Assembly (NCBI GenBank): GCA_002292925.1
Contig: DBCF01000205.1
Location: 2,215-15,790, forward strand
From: Roseiflexaceae bacterium UBA965
GTDB taxonomy: Bacteria; Chloroflexota; Chloroflexia; Chloroflexales; Roseiflexaceae
Direction of reading: 5' to 3'
Length of the DNA stretch: 13,576 bases
Below are positions 1-6,342 of this stretch, piece by piece (the first letter of the stretch is position 1; every line of letters begins with the position of its first letter). A program made the position numbers and the translations under genes. Below the pieces are notes generated by a model, which worked only from the letters and a program-made list of their open reading frames with translations, ran no database searches and was not told where the DNA came from.

Positions 1-96
1 ATGCCCCCCAATTCACCTACACCGCCACATACCGCTACCCCCAGCGACACCTACCCTGACCCCGACCCCGACTACAACGTCCCCGGTAGTCTCTAA
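1..96 (+). CDS. Proline-rich C-terminal tail of an upstream gene (probably partial)
   Basis: An open frame runs from the first base to a TAA at 94-96 and encodes 31 residues rich in Pro, Thr, Asp and Ser, with a short PDPDPD run. The window happens to open with ATG, but no ribosome binding site can be seen, so this is more likely the end of a longer gene than a complete peptide. A strong stem begins one base after the stop codon, which supports a real gene end here. No family is recognisable in so short and compositionally biased a stretch. Such tails are common in surface or secreted proteins, but that is only a guess. Confidence 0.4.
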   Translation: MPPNSPTPPHTATPSDTYPDPDPDYNVPGSL

Positions 97-140
97 CACA
101 AATCCCCCCATGCACCGTATGGTGCGTGGGGGGATTTGTG
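97..140. terminator. Bidirectional intrinsic terminator candidate between convergent genes
   Basis: The arms 97-116 and 121-140 pair over 20 bp with a single G-T type mismatch around the 4-nt loop GTAT. The stem contains a run of six C against six G and is flanked by AAAT/ATTT. It starts directly after the stop of the left-edge frame and lies 13 bp beyond the stop of the minus-strand regulator. It therefore fits a terminator serving both converging transcripts. A long T tract is lacking; only the T-rich end of the stem itself contributes. Confidence 0.7.
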
Positions 141-153
141 TGCGCTGGGCATA

Positions 154-675
154 TTAGGGGCGACGGCGTACCATCGCACTGAGTCGACGCAAATCACCAC
201 TATCGAGGTGACGATCATCGCGGAAGTGGATTTCGATGCCGTCATCGATTACCACACGGTGCCAGCGCCGCTCGCTGGTTTCGGTTTGGATTACTTCTTC
301 TGCATCTGGCTCATCATAAAGAGCCACGTTACCACTACTAATCACGCGGTCGACTTTGTGGCTCGCTTCGATTTCTTGCAAACTAGTGTTGGCAACAATC
401 GCGGCAACAGGTTGCGGTACACTCGCTACCAATTCTCGTAGCTCATCATCCCCGAGCCCGGCTAACCGTGCCCGGATTACCCGTAATGGCAAATACCCAG
501 CCTTGAGGTGGGCAGCTGCTTGGAGTTGCAACAAATGCCGCTCGGTGTAGCGTGGCATCCGTACTTTGTCGACTGGTGCATCAATCAACCCTTCGTCAGT
601 ATAGTAACGAATGGTGCGCTGTGTGACACCTGCACGGTCTGCGAGTTGGCGAATAGTCATTATTTGACGGTTCAT
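154..675 (-). CDS. MerR-family transcriptional regulator (no cysteines)
   Basis: The 173-residue protein begins with a classic MerR winged helix-turn-helix at about residues 6-73 (TIRQLADRAGVTQRTIRYY, then the wing with PRYTERHL). It should bind a promoter as a dimer. Residues 75-112 are a likely dimerisation helix. Residues 139-171, with a WHRVVIDDGIEIHFR segment, form a short extra effector region that I cannot name. There is no cysteine anywhere, so thiol or cysteine-based metal sensing of the MerR, CueR or SoxR kind is unlikely. The start at 675 is taken because a promoter-like pair lies at a fitting distance. An in-frame Met six codons in (660) is an alternative, and the ribosome binding site is weak for both. 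The gene is convergent with the left-edge gene and transcribed away from an AT-rich region, so its target may be itself. Effector unknown. Confidence 0.85.
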   Translation of the reverse strand: MNRQIMTIRQLADRAGVTQRTIRYYTDEGLIDAPVDKVRMPRYTERHLLQLQAAAHLKAGYLPLRVIRARLAGLGDDELRELVASVPQPVAAIVANTSLQEIEASHKVDRVISSGNVALYDEPDAEEVIQTETSERRWHRVVIDDGIEIHFRDDRHLDSGDLRRLSAMVRRRP

Positions 676-685
676 GGACTTCTAC

Positions 686-695
686 TTTGTACGAA
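686..695. promoter_or_regulatory. Imperfect palindrome in the merR leader, possible autoregulatory operator
   Basis: TTTGTACGAA is a palindrome with one mismatch, lying between the predicted merR transcript start and its start codon. A related perfect palindrome, TTGTACAA, occurs at 879-886 in the same intergenic region. Two related sites upstream of a DNA-binding regulator would fit autoregulation, but short AT-rich palindromes arise easily by chance. Confidence 0.2.
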
Positions 696-714
696 ATATA
701 GATAAACTCATGTA

Positions 715-743
715 ATCCTACCATTAGCATAGACATTCGTCAA
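715..743 (-). promoter_or_regulatory. Candidate sigma-70 promoter of the merR-type gene
   Basis: On the minus strand, TTGACG (738-743) and TAGGAT (715-720) are separated by exactly 17 bp. This gives a predicted transcript start about 30 nt before the ATG at 675. The -35 box matches consensus at five of six positions and the -10 box at four. The 17-bp spacing is ordinary, unlike the 19-20 bp spacers on which many MerR activators act. The assignment rests on pattern only. Confidence 0.45.
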
Positions 744-941
744 TATCTGTAGATAATAATTTGATAATAAAAAAAGAAAGGTCGAAATGATTGAATTAAT
801 CGATTTACTGACAAATATGCACAATTACTCATAGATAACGACTATTAAACCATAAATTTAATCATATTTACACAATTTTTGTACAATTACTACTTACATA
901 ATGTTTGTTTTTATACATAAAATAAATTTAGGAGTGAATAC

Positions 942-958
942 GACGCAGTCACTACGTC
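942..958. repeat. Imperfect palindrome, first of three in a row
   Basis: The arms 942-949 (GACGCAGT) and 951-958 (ACTACGTC) pair around C950 with one mismatch. It is the weakest of the three consecutive palindromes. Confidence 0.45.
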
Positions 959-987
959 TGTACCGTACGTCGCTGATGCGCCGATGC

Positions 988-1021
988 CCTCCACGTGTAT
1001 TGTGCACAATACACGTGGAGG
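988..1021. repeat. Perfect 34-nt palindrome without spacer
   Basis: Bases 988-1004 are the exact reverse complement of 1005-1021, giving two 17-bp arms meeting at GTGCAC, with CACGTG inside each arm. There is no T tract on either strand, so it does not look like an intrinsic terminator. Such a sequence could extrude a cruciform, bind a dimeric protein, or fold into a stem if transcribed. Confidence 0.85.
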
Positions 1022-1031
1022 TATGCAACGT

Positions 1032-1069
1032 ATACGAGGAAGACGCAGCATGCTGCATCTTCCTCGTAT
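1032..1069. repeat. 38-nt near-perfect palindrome without spacer
   Basis: Bases 1032-1050 and 1051-1069 are reverse complements except for one mismatched pair (1044 against 1057). The centre is GCAGCATGCTGC. It lies 10 bp after the 34-nt palindrome but has an unrelated sequence. No T tract follows on either strand. Confidence 0.8.
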
Positions 1070-1083
1070 GACTGACACTATTG

Positions 1084-1129
1084 ACTTCCTACTTCACTTC
1101 AAACTTCCTACTTCAAACTTCCTACTTCA
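1084..1129. repeat. Three direct copies of a 13-mer (ACTTCCTACTTCA)
   Basis: Exact copies lie at 1084-1096, 1103-1115 and 1117-1129. The last two are separated by a single A and the first two by CTTCAA. On the minus strand they read TGAAGTAGGAAGT and lie in the 3' flank of nfeD, starting about 19 bp after its stop. No coding potential is seen. They could be replication-slippage repeats or protein-binding iterons. Confidence 0.8.
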
Positions 1130-1147
1130 TTTTTCGGGAGCGAGCGA

Positions 1148-1573
1148 TCAGATGCGGCGCACAACAGGCATTGCTTTACGGAAGTCGGTGACCACTACGG
1201 CATCGTGTACGCTGATGACATCGTCGGCAATGGCCGCCCATTCGATGCCGTTAACACGGATGCGGATCTGGTTGTTTTCGCCGACGGCAATACAGACACC
1301 GTGCTTGCCGATGAGCTGGTTTTGCATGTCATTGATGGCATTTGTCGGCATATTCATGCGAGCATATATCCGACTGCCGCCTACTGCGGAGAGTACCGTC
1401 GCCACCGCAAACACTAACAACAACCAGACATCGAGGCTCGGCAGCGCAAAGGCAATCACCGCCGTAAAGAGGGCGGCAATGCCGATCCAGAGGGCATACA
1501 CACCCGGCAAAAAAAGTTCAATGAGCAATAGTGCCATTCCGAGAATGGCCCACATATAGCCATTGTGTAACAT
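1148..1573 (-). CDS. NfeD-family membrane protein (short NfeD1b type)
   Basis: The 141-residue protein has three predicted membrane segments (about 8-21, 25-44 and 47-66), the first carrying the conserved Glu19 and Pro23 typical of NfeD. A cytosolic OB-fold-like beta domain follows at about 88-137 (LIGKHGVC, VNGIEWAA, HDAVVVTD). The N-terminal serine protease domain of long NfeD proteins is absent. NfeD proteins are encoded beside SPFH proteins and are thought to partner them in membrane microdomains, as E. coli YbbK does with QmcA. Here the ATG overlaps the stop of the upstream SPFH gene by one base (TAATG), so translation is probably coupled. A Met at residue 7 is an alternative start. The 3' flank holds the 13-mer repeats and palindromes. 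Confidence 0.88.
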   Translation of the reverse strand: MLHNGYMWAILGMALLLIELFLPGVYALWIGIAALFTAVIAFALPSLDVWLLLVFAVATVLSAVGGSRIYARMNMPTNAINDMQNQLIGKHGVCIAVGENNQIRIRVNGIEWAAIADDVISVHDAVVVTDFRKAMPVVRRI

Positions 1574-2481
1574 TATTTTTTGTCCGAGCTCTTCATCATT
1601 TCGGTAATTGCCGTCATCGTGCCGGCCAAATTACTGAATTCTGTGGGGACGACAATCATGCGGGCAGCTGGGGATTCACCGAGTTTTTGCAAGGCATCGA
1701 CATAGCGTTGGGCCACGAAGTATTGCAAGGCGGCTTCGGGATTACCCACCGAGGTTACCAACAAGCGGGTCGCTTCGGCTTCGGCGCCTGCGAGGCGTTC
1801 ACGGCCTTCTGCTTGGCGTTTGGCGGCTTCGAGATCACCTTCGGCTTCGAGGATTTTGGATTGCTTGAGCCCCTCGGCGCGCAGGATTTCGGATTGGCGC
1901 GTTCCTTCGGCGGTAAGGATTTGGGCGCGCTTTTCGCGGTCGGCGGTCAACTGGCGTGCCATAGCCCGGGTAATGTCTTCGGGTGGCAACACGTCTTTGA
2001 TATCGACACGGGTGACTTTGGTGCCCCAGGTTTGGGTGGCATGATCGACAGCGGCCAGCAAGTGGTTGTTGATTTGGTCACGCTTGGACAATACTTCGTC
2101 GAGCTCCATGCTACCCAAGGCGGTACGCAGATTGGTCAACGCCAAATTGATGATGGATGCTTGCAGATTGTAGACTTGGTAGGCAGCCAAGCTGGTGTCG
2201 TAGACCTGATAAAACAACACGCCGTCGACGCGCACGGTGGCGTTGTCACGGGTGATGACGATTTGTGAGGGGATGTCGAGCACTTGTTCTTGGACATTGA
2301 CGCGCCGACCAACTCGATCAATAAACGGGATGACGATGCTCATACCGGGCTTGATTACCATGCGGAAGCGCCCCAAGCGCTCGATGGTCCATTCGTAGCC
2401 TTGGGGGACGATTTTGATGCCGGTAATAACTGCGGTACCGGCGAGTAAGACCAGTAAAACCAAACAGAGAAAAATTTCCAC
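1573..2481 (-). CDS. SPFH/prohibitin-domain protein, paraslipin (QmcA-like)
   Basis: The 302-residue protein has an N-terminal membrane anchor (about 1-22), then the SPFH/PHB domain (about 22-180) with the typical VPQGYEWTIERLGRF and KPGMSIVIPFIDRV segments. An Ala/Glu-rich coiled coil (about 175-240) and a C-terminal region ending VVPTEFSNLAG complete it. This layout matches bacterial paraslipins such as QmcA, which oligomerise on membranes and are linked to quality control and microdomain organisation. The start is GTG at 2479-2481, preceded by AGAGGTG at a good distance. The gene directly downstream is its usual partner nfeD, overlapping by one base. An 87-bp gap separates it from the dienelactone hydrolase gene upstream. 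The family call is firm; the cellular role is known only in general terms. Confidence 0.93.
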   Translation of the reverse strand: MEIFLCLVLLVLLAGTAVITGIKIVPQGYEWTIERLGRFRMVIKPGMSIVIPFIDRVGRRVNVQEQVLDIPSQIVITRDNATVRVDGVLFYQVYDTSLAAYQVYNLQASIINLALTNLRTALGSMELDEVLSKRDQINNHLLAAVDHATQTWGTKVTRVDIKDVLPPEDITRAMARQLTADREKRAQILTAEGTRQSEILRAEGLKQSKILEAEGDLEAAKRQAEGRERLAGAEAEATRLLVTSVGNPEAALQYFVAQRYVDALQKLGESPAARMIVVPTEFSNLAGTMTAITEMMKSSDKK

Positions 2482-2568
2482 GAGACACCTCTTTTACGTA
2501 ACGACGATAAACAAGCCTAAGACGCCTATTAGTGTCGCACTGTTGCATCGGTTATTTACCGTAGCGTG

Positions 2569-3486
2569 TTATCGGACGGTCAAGTCGCAGACAAATTGAT
2601 GGAGCAAACGCGCTGGTGTGCTAAATTCTGAGGCAGTTACTGTGTGTGGCTGCGGATTGTTGGCGAGGCGGTACTGGCGACTCATGGCTTGACCACTAAA
2701 GGCCTTAGCGAGGAATTCACGGAGCTGATTCCACGCTTTTTGTTGATTGCCGCCCTTGTTGATTTCGGCGATGCTTTGCACAAAGGCATGCGGTTCACCC
2801 GCATAGGTGGTGACTTGGTTGGGGATGCCGGCGGCGATTAACCCTGCTTCAAAGGCGTCGACTTCGGTTTGGGGAATCATCGTATCTGCCCCCCCAAATA
2901 CACCCAGTACGGGGCCTTGGATTTTTTTGAGTTCGGCGGGGTCGCTGATGACTGACCCATAAAAAATAGCGGTAGCGACGATTGCAGGCGTATTGACGCT
3001 ATAGCGCAAGGCCGTACCACCCCCAAAACAAAAGCCCATGATGGCGATTTGGTTGCGATTGGCGTCGGGCTGATTATTGATCCACTGCAAGACGGCATCG
3101 AGGTCACCATCGATTTGTGTCGTAGGTGTGTTGGAGACTTGCCAAATGGCCGTGGGGAACCAACTGGTGGTGTTGCCCCGGAAGAGATTGGGCGCTACCA
3201 CGATATAGCCATCTTTGGCGAGGGCATCGGCTTTGCCGGCAATCTCTGCTTTGAGCCCCCACCACTCATGCACCATGATGACCACCGGGAATGGACCTGT
3301 GCCACTCGGACGAGCTACATAGGCCCGGATGGCAGGTTCGTTGCCATTGGGAATGACGGTGTTGGTGATGCCATCGAGGCGATTGACGCCCATGCCACGA
3401 TCAATGATGACCGAAGCGGCAATCACGACCATGAAGCCTACCAGAATGCCGAGAATCCAAGAGATGATTTTGATAGCTTTTTTCAT
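2569..3486 (-). CDS. Membrane-anchored dienelactone hydrolase-family protein
   Basis: This 305-residue alpha/beta hydrolase carries the dienelactone hydrolase signature. The family's Glu lies in HEWWG (Glu74), the nucleophilic Cys153 in GFCFGGG, Asp201 in FGGADTMIP and His233 in EPHAF. Residues about 5-28 form one hydrophobic segment after a Lys-rich start, so the enzyme is probably anchored with its catalytic domain outside, unlike the soluble catabolic enzymes. The domain should end near residue 263. About 40 further residues have no obvious family counterpart and may reflect loss of an earlier stop. AAGGAG lies six bases before the ATG. No chlorocatechol pathway gene is nearby, so the substrate is unknown. 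It sits in a same-strand cluster between a lipoprotein and the SPFH gene. Confidence 0.88.
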   Translation of the reverse strand: MKKAIKIISWILGILVGFMVVIAASVIIDRGMGVNRLDGITNTVIPNGNEPAIRAYVARPSGTGPFPVVIMVHEWWGLKAEIAGKADALAKDGYIVVAPNLFRGNTTSWFPTAIWQVSNTPTTQIDGDLDAVLQWINNQPDANRNQIAIMGFCFGGGTALRYSVNTPAIVATAIFYGSVISDPAELKKIQGPVLGVFGGADTMIPQTEVDAFEAGLIAAGIPNQVTTYAGEPHAFVQSIAEINKGGNQQKAWNQLREFLAKAFSGQAMSRQYRLANNPQPHTVTASEFSTPARLLHQFVCDLTVR

Positions 3487-3546
3487 CTGTTACTCCTTAT
3501 AAAAAATTATGTTGGTGACGGAGGTGAATCGCCATGGTGCGGTGTT

Positions 3547-4449
3547 TTAGGGTGTCACGGCAATAATGGTGATATCGCTCCCATTATTTTGGTTAGACCC
3601 AAAAAACACCCGAATCGTGGCGTGATTGGATGACGCATCCATGACAATTGGTGTAGCGTGGGTATCGAGTGTGGTAGTTTGCCAGCCGTTACTCCTTAGT
3701 GTATCACGCAATTCGGTAGCACTCTGTGCGGGGAGCTGAGTGCTTTCGGCTAATAAGGCGCCACCATACATGCGCCGATTCGTCCAGGTCGGTGGGAGCG
3801 TGAGGGAATCAAGGACCACATCGTTGCAGGGCTGGGTTGGAATGGTAAGGGTGGGTGCGGGGATACGTTGATAATCCCACGAAATGTCGCCACTAATCAC
3901 TTCACCACCCGGGATGAATATTTTGCCGGTGCCATGCCCGGTGGCCGATTGAATCGCCCCAGTCGCATCAGGAATCGCACTGGCAGCCCAAGATTGCCAA
4001 AGCGGGGCTCCGTTTTTACTAAAGAGTTGGTTATCACTTCTCACAAAACCAGGCAGTGGACCGAGTATGTCACGCATAGAAATCATCGGCAATACCCCAG
4101 CATCACGGCGACAATCATCCGCAATCAACCAGCGTTCAGTGCCTTGGGTGGCGAGATTGATATGACCTGCAAAAGGACGGAGCCAATTGGGGGTCAGTTG
4201 ATCGGTGATGCTGATGTCTTGTAGTTGACCGATGGGGGTGTTGGTCGTGATAATCGTGAGGGTGCCATCGCGAGGGGTACCTGATTCGTCGTAGGCATTG
4301 CGGGTGGTAATTGCGAGGGTATAACGAAAGTTTGGGGCGTCGTCGCGTAATACAATTTGTTGGCCACTGGGGGGTGTGGTGCTACAACTACAGAGCCACA
4401 CCACCCAGCTGATGACGATGAGCAAATTGCGCAGCGGCGCGTTATACAT
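3547..4449 (-). CDS. Unrecognised lipoprotein
   Basis: The 300-residue protein starts with a basic residue and a hydrophobic stretch (about 8-19), followed by the lipobox LCSC with Cys22 as the lipidation site. A Ser/Thr/Pro linker (STTPPSGQQ) comes next. It should therefore be exported and anchored in the membrane by lipid. The remainder is rich in Thr, Ser, Asn and beta-type segments. I recognise no catalytic motif or named family. The last 75 residues (ATELRDTLRSNGWQ onward, ending in alternating hydrophobic strands) look like a small alpha/beta unit. The start overlaps the end of the acetyltransferase gene by 8 bp and lacks a strong ribosome binding site, so translational coupling is likely. 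No function is assigned. Confidence 0.75.
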   Translation of the reverse strand: MYNAPLRNLLIVISWVVWLCSCSTTPPSGQQIVLRDDAPNFRYTLAITTRNAYDESGTPRDGTLTIITTNTPIGQLQDISITDQLTPNWLRPFAGHINLATQGTERWLIADDCRRDAGVLPMISMRDILGPLPGFVRSDNQLFSKNGAPLWQSWAASAIPDATGAIQSATGHGTGKIFIPGGEVISGDISWDYQRIPAPTLTIPTQPCNDVVLDSLTLPPTWTNRRMYGGALLAESTQLPAQSATELRDTLRSNGWQTTTLDTHATPIVMDASSNHATIRVFFGSNQNNGSDITIIAVTP

Positions 4450-5458
4450 CGTCGTGCATCCATTTGGTCATATAGATGATGTCGTCAAAGCCAAAGCCGT
4501 TGGCTTGGTAAAACGGGATGACCTTTTGGTTGGGGCCAGTGATGAGCAGATTGATTTTTTCGCAGCCTTGGGCCTTGAGGCGAGCGGTGATGGTGGTGAT
4601 GAGCAGACGTCCCAAGCCTTGGCCTTGGTAGTCGGGGTGGATGGCGAGGTGATTGATCCAGCCGCGCCGGCCGTCATCACTCCCTAGCACTGATCCGATG
4701 ATGGTGCCGTCTAGTGCACACAGTGCCAGTGCCAAATTCCCCGATACGCCGATATGGCGGCGAAGCCCGGTAATCGTGTCGGTGGGACTGATTTTGAGGC
4801 CTGCCAAGCGCCAGAGTGCGATTAATGGTGACAAATCGCTGAGGGTGATGGGGCGTAGCGTCATGCCGTTGGCAAGCAATTCGAAGCGCCGTTGGGTCTC
4901 ATAGACGCCCACTACTTGGAGCCAATGTGGCTGATCGTGGGGGTTGGTACGGATGTCCATGCCGGCGGACCGCATCACTCCTTGCGAGGCGATGTTGTCG
5001 TGTTCGGTGGTGGCAATGATGCGCCGCAGCCCGAGTGAGCCAACGGCATAGTCGATCATCATGCGAGCGGCCTCGCTGGCATAACCTTGGCGCCGGTGTG
5101 TGGGAATGATGGTCCAAAACAAACCGACCTCGGCCTGACTATAGCCGTCGTTGTGCCCAATCCCTACGAGGCCAAATTGATCGACACACGGCACAAAGCC
5201 GATGGCACCGATGACTTGTTGGCTAGCGGTATCGACGATGGCACGCTCGCCGTAGGGGGGCTGGTCGAGGTTGGCGAGTTGCTGTGCGTTGGCGATGATA
5301 TAGTCGAGCCATGCTTGGCGTTTGCCGATTGCCTCTGGTGTGGTGGCTGTACGGTCGCTGTAGCCGATGTCAAACACGGCGACCGCCGCATCGAGATCGC
5401 TGGCAGTAAAGGTACGGATGGTCAGGCGTGACGAGGTAAGCGGTGGCATCACACGCAT
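4442..5458 (-). CDS. Tandem GNAT-fold N-acetyltransferase (two fused domains)
   Basis: The 338-residue protein contains two complete GNAT domains. Residues about 8-195 resemble the RimJ/RimL type (Acetyltransf_3), opening SSRLTIRTFTASDLD and carrying the acetyl-CoA motif RRQGYA at 122-127. Residues about 199-335 resemble the YpeA type, opening MTLRPITLSDLSPLIALW, with DDGRRGWINHLAIHPDY and the motif QGQGLG at 278-283, then NQKVIPFYQANGF and MTKW near the end. Each domain could transfer acetyl from acetyl-CoA to an amine; neither substrate can be read from sequence. AAGGAGG lies 8 bases before the ATG and fixes the start. The gene follows the serine hydrolase by 30 bp and overlaps the lipoprotein by 8 bp. 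It is a single uninterrupted frame, so a fusion rather than two genes. Confidence 0.9.
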   Translation of the reverse strand: MRVMPPLTSSRLTIRTFTASDLDAAVAVFDIGYSDRTATTPEAIGKRQAWLDYIIANAQQLANLDQPPYGERAIVDTASQQVIGAIGFVPCVDQFGLVGIGHNDGYSQAEVGLFWTIIPTHRRQGYASEAARMMIDYAVGSLGLRRIIATTEHDNIASQGVMRSAGMDIRTNPHDQPHWLQVVGVYETQRRFELLANGMTLRPITLSDLSPLIALWRLAGLKISPTDTITGLRRHIGVSGNLALALCALDGTIIGSVLGSDDGRRGWINHLAIHPDYQGQGLGRLLITTITARLKAQGCEKINLLITGPNQKVIPFYQANGFGFDDIIYMTKWMHDDV

Positions 5459-5488
5459 GTGGGGGTCCTCCTTGGCGTGGGGGCAGTG

Positions 5489-6265
5489 TTAGGCCATCAC
5501 CTTGGCCACTTGGCCGAGGGCCACCAGCCCAGGGTGATCGGCGGTGCTGGGGGCTTCGTCGAGTGACTGCACGAAGCAGGCCACCACGATGTGACTGCCG
5601 TCGGGGCGGGTGATGATGCCACAATCGTTGCGCAAATCATCGTCACTGCCGGTTTTGCCGGCATAGTGCCAGTCACGGGGGAGTCCACGGGGAAGCCCTG
5701 CGCGGTCTTGCAGTCCAGCGAGGGTCTCGCGGATGAAATGATTGGTTGTACTGTTGCCGATTTCGCCCCGTACAATGGCGGTGAGCAACTGCACGATATC
5801 GCGGGGGCTGGTTACGCCCAGTCCCCAGGGCAGACAGTCAGGGGTGTTGGGGGCAAAGACTTTGCGGTTGAGGCGAGTCTGGGTTAACCCGAGTGATTGA
5901 ATGCGTTGATTGATGGCATCGATTCCCAGCAAATCAATCAATAGATTGGTTGCCGTATTGTCAGAAATAACCATCATTAATACGGCTAAATCACGCAGGG
6001 TGGGTTGTAAGCCGGCGTTCATGAGTTTGATGACACCTGCACCAGGGGTATGGTCGCTGTCACTGAGGGTGAGGCGTTGATCCCACGACAGCGCACCACT
6101 TTCGACCAACAAGGCCACATGCACAAAAATGGGCAATTTGATGACGCTGGCTGTTTTGACTTGGCGTTCGGCGTTGTAGCCGGTGGCGGGCATGCCATCG
6201 AGCGGTTGCCAGAGTAACGAGATGGCCGCTCTGTGGAGCGCTTCGATCGAGCGAATCGTTGGCAT
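5489..6265 (-). CDS. Serine hydrolase of class A beta-lactamase fold, lacking Glu166
   Basis: The 258-residue protein has the serine penicillin-recognising motifs in the right order and spacing: SVIK (Ser40, Lys43), SDN (101-103) and KTG (204-206). From Ser to the KTG Lys is 164 residues, as in class A beta-lactamases. The omega-loop equivalent reads RKVFAPN (134-140) where the enzymes have RxExxLN. The general base Glu166 is thus replaced by Val, although Asn170 is kept. There is also no signal peptide from the preferred start. That start is ATG 6263-6265, preceded by a strong AAAGGGGGGAA. A longer frame reaches 6331 but runs through the upstream hairpin and has no such site. It is probably not an antibiotic-degrading enzyme; a DD-peptidase or esterase-like activity is possible. 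It lies 30 bp before the GNAT gene. Confidence 0.85.
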   Translation of the reverse strand: MPTIRSIEALHRAAISLLWQPLDGMPATGYNAERQVKTASVIKLPIFVHVALLVESGALSWDQRLTLSDSDHTPGAGVIKLMNAGLQPTLRDLAVLMMVISDNTATNLLIDLLGIDAINQRIQSLGLTQTRLNRKVFAPNTPDCLPWGLGVTSPRDIVQLLTAIVRGEIGNSTTNHFIRETLAGLQDRAGLPRGLPRDWHYAGKTGSDDDLRNDCGIITRPDGSHIVVACFVQSLDEAPSTADHPGLVALGQVAKVMA

Positions 6266-6291
6266 CGGTTCCCCCCTTTTACAATAGCGAA

Positions 6292-6335
6292 ACGGATGTG
6301 GCACAGTACGCGATGGCGCGCTGTGCCACATCCGT
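6292..6335 (-). terminator. Strong stem-loop between proS and the serine hydrolase gene
   Basis: The arms 6292-6306 and 6321-6335 are perfect 15-bp reverse complements (ACGGATGTGGCACAG and its partner) around a 14-nt loop that can itself pair CGCG with CGCG. It starts 8 bp after the proS stop. On the minus strand it is followed by TTTCGCTATTGT, a poor T tract, so termination may be partial. The next gene keeps a strong ribosome binding site 20 bp further on. Confidence 0.5.
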
Positions 6336-6342
6336 CTGGCAA

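Larger units (their letters stand above)
676..1147. other. Gene-free AT-rich intergenic region with palindromes and repeats
   Basis: No credible gene is seen in these 472 bp. Bases 701-930 contain only 53 G or C in 230 (about 23%), in sharp contrast to the surrounding genes. The octamer GATAATAA occurs at 752-759 and again at 763-770, 11 bp apart. From about 935 the composition returns to normal and a series of palindromes and direct repeats follows, listed separately. The region lies upstream of the merR-type gene and downstream of nfeD. It could hold regulatory sites, a small structured RNA, or the remains of a mobile element. Confidence 0.6.

Noticed and set aside
933..1070. A 45-codon frame from GTG at 933, just after AGGAG
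   Set aside because: AGGAG touches the GTG instead of lying 5-9 bases before it, and almost the whole frame consists of palindromes. The peptide shows no family features.
676..1147. Chromosomal replication origin
   Set aside because: The region is AT-rich but has only one near-match to a DnaA box, and neither dnaA nor dnaN is in the window.
984..1559. A 191-codon open frame on the plus strand
   Set aside because: It starts inside the palindromes and then runs antisense to nfeD. No motif or ribosome binding site supports it.
1531..2268. A 245-codon open frame on the plus strand
   Set aside because: It lies antisense to the SPFH gene, whose minus-strand product is clearly a family member with a good ribosome binding site. 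The plus frame's composition is a codon-bias shadow.
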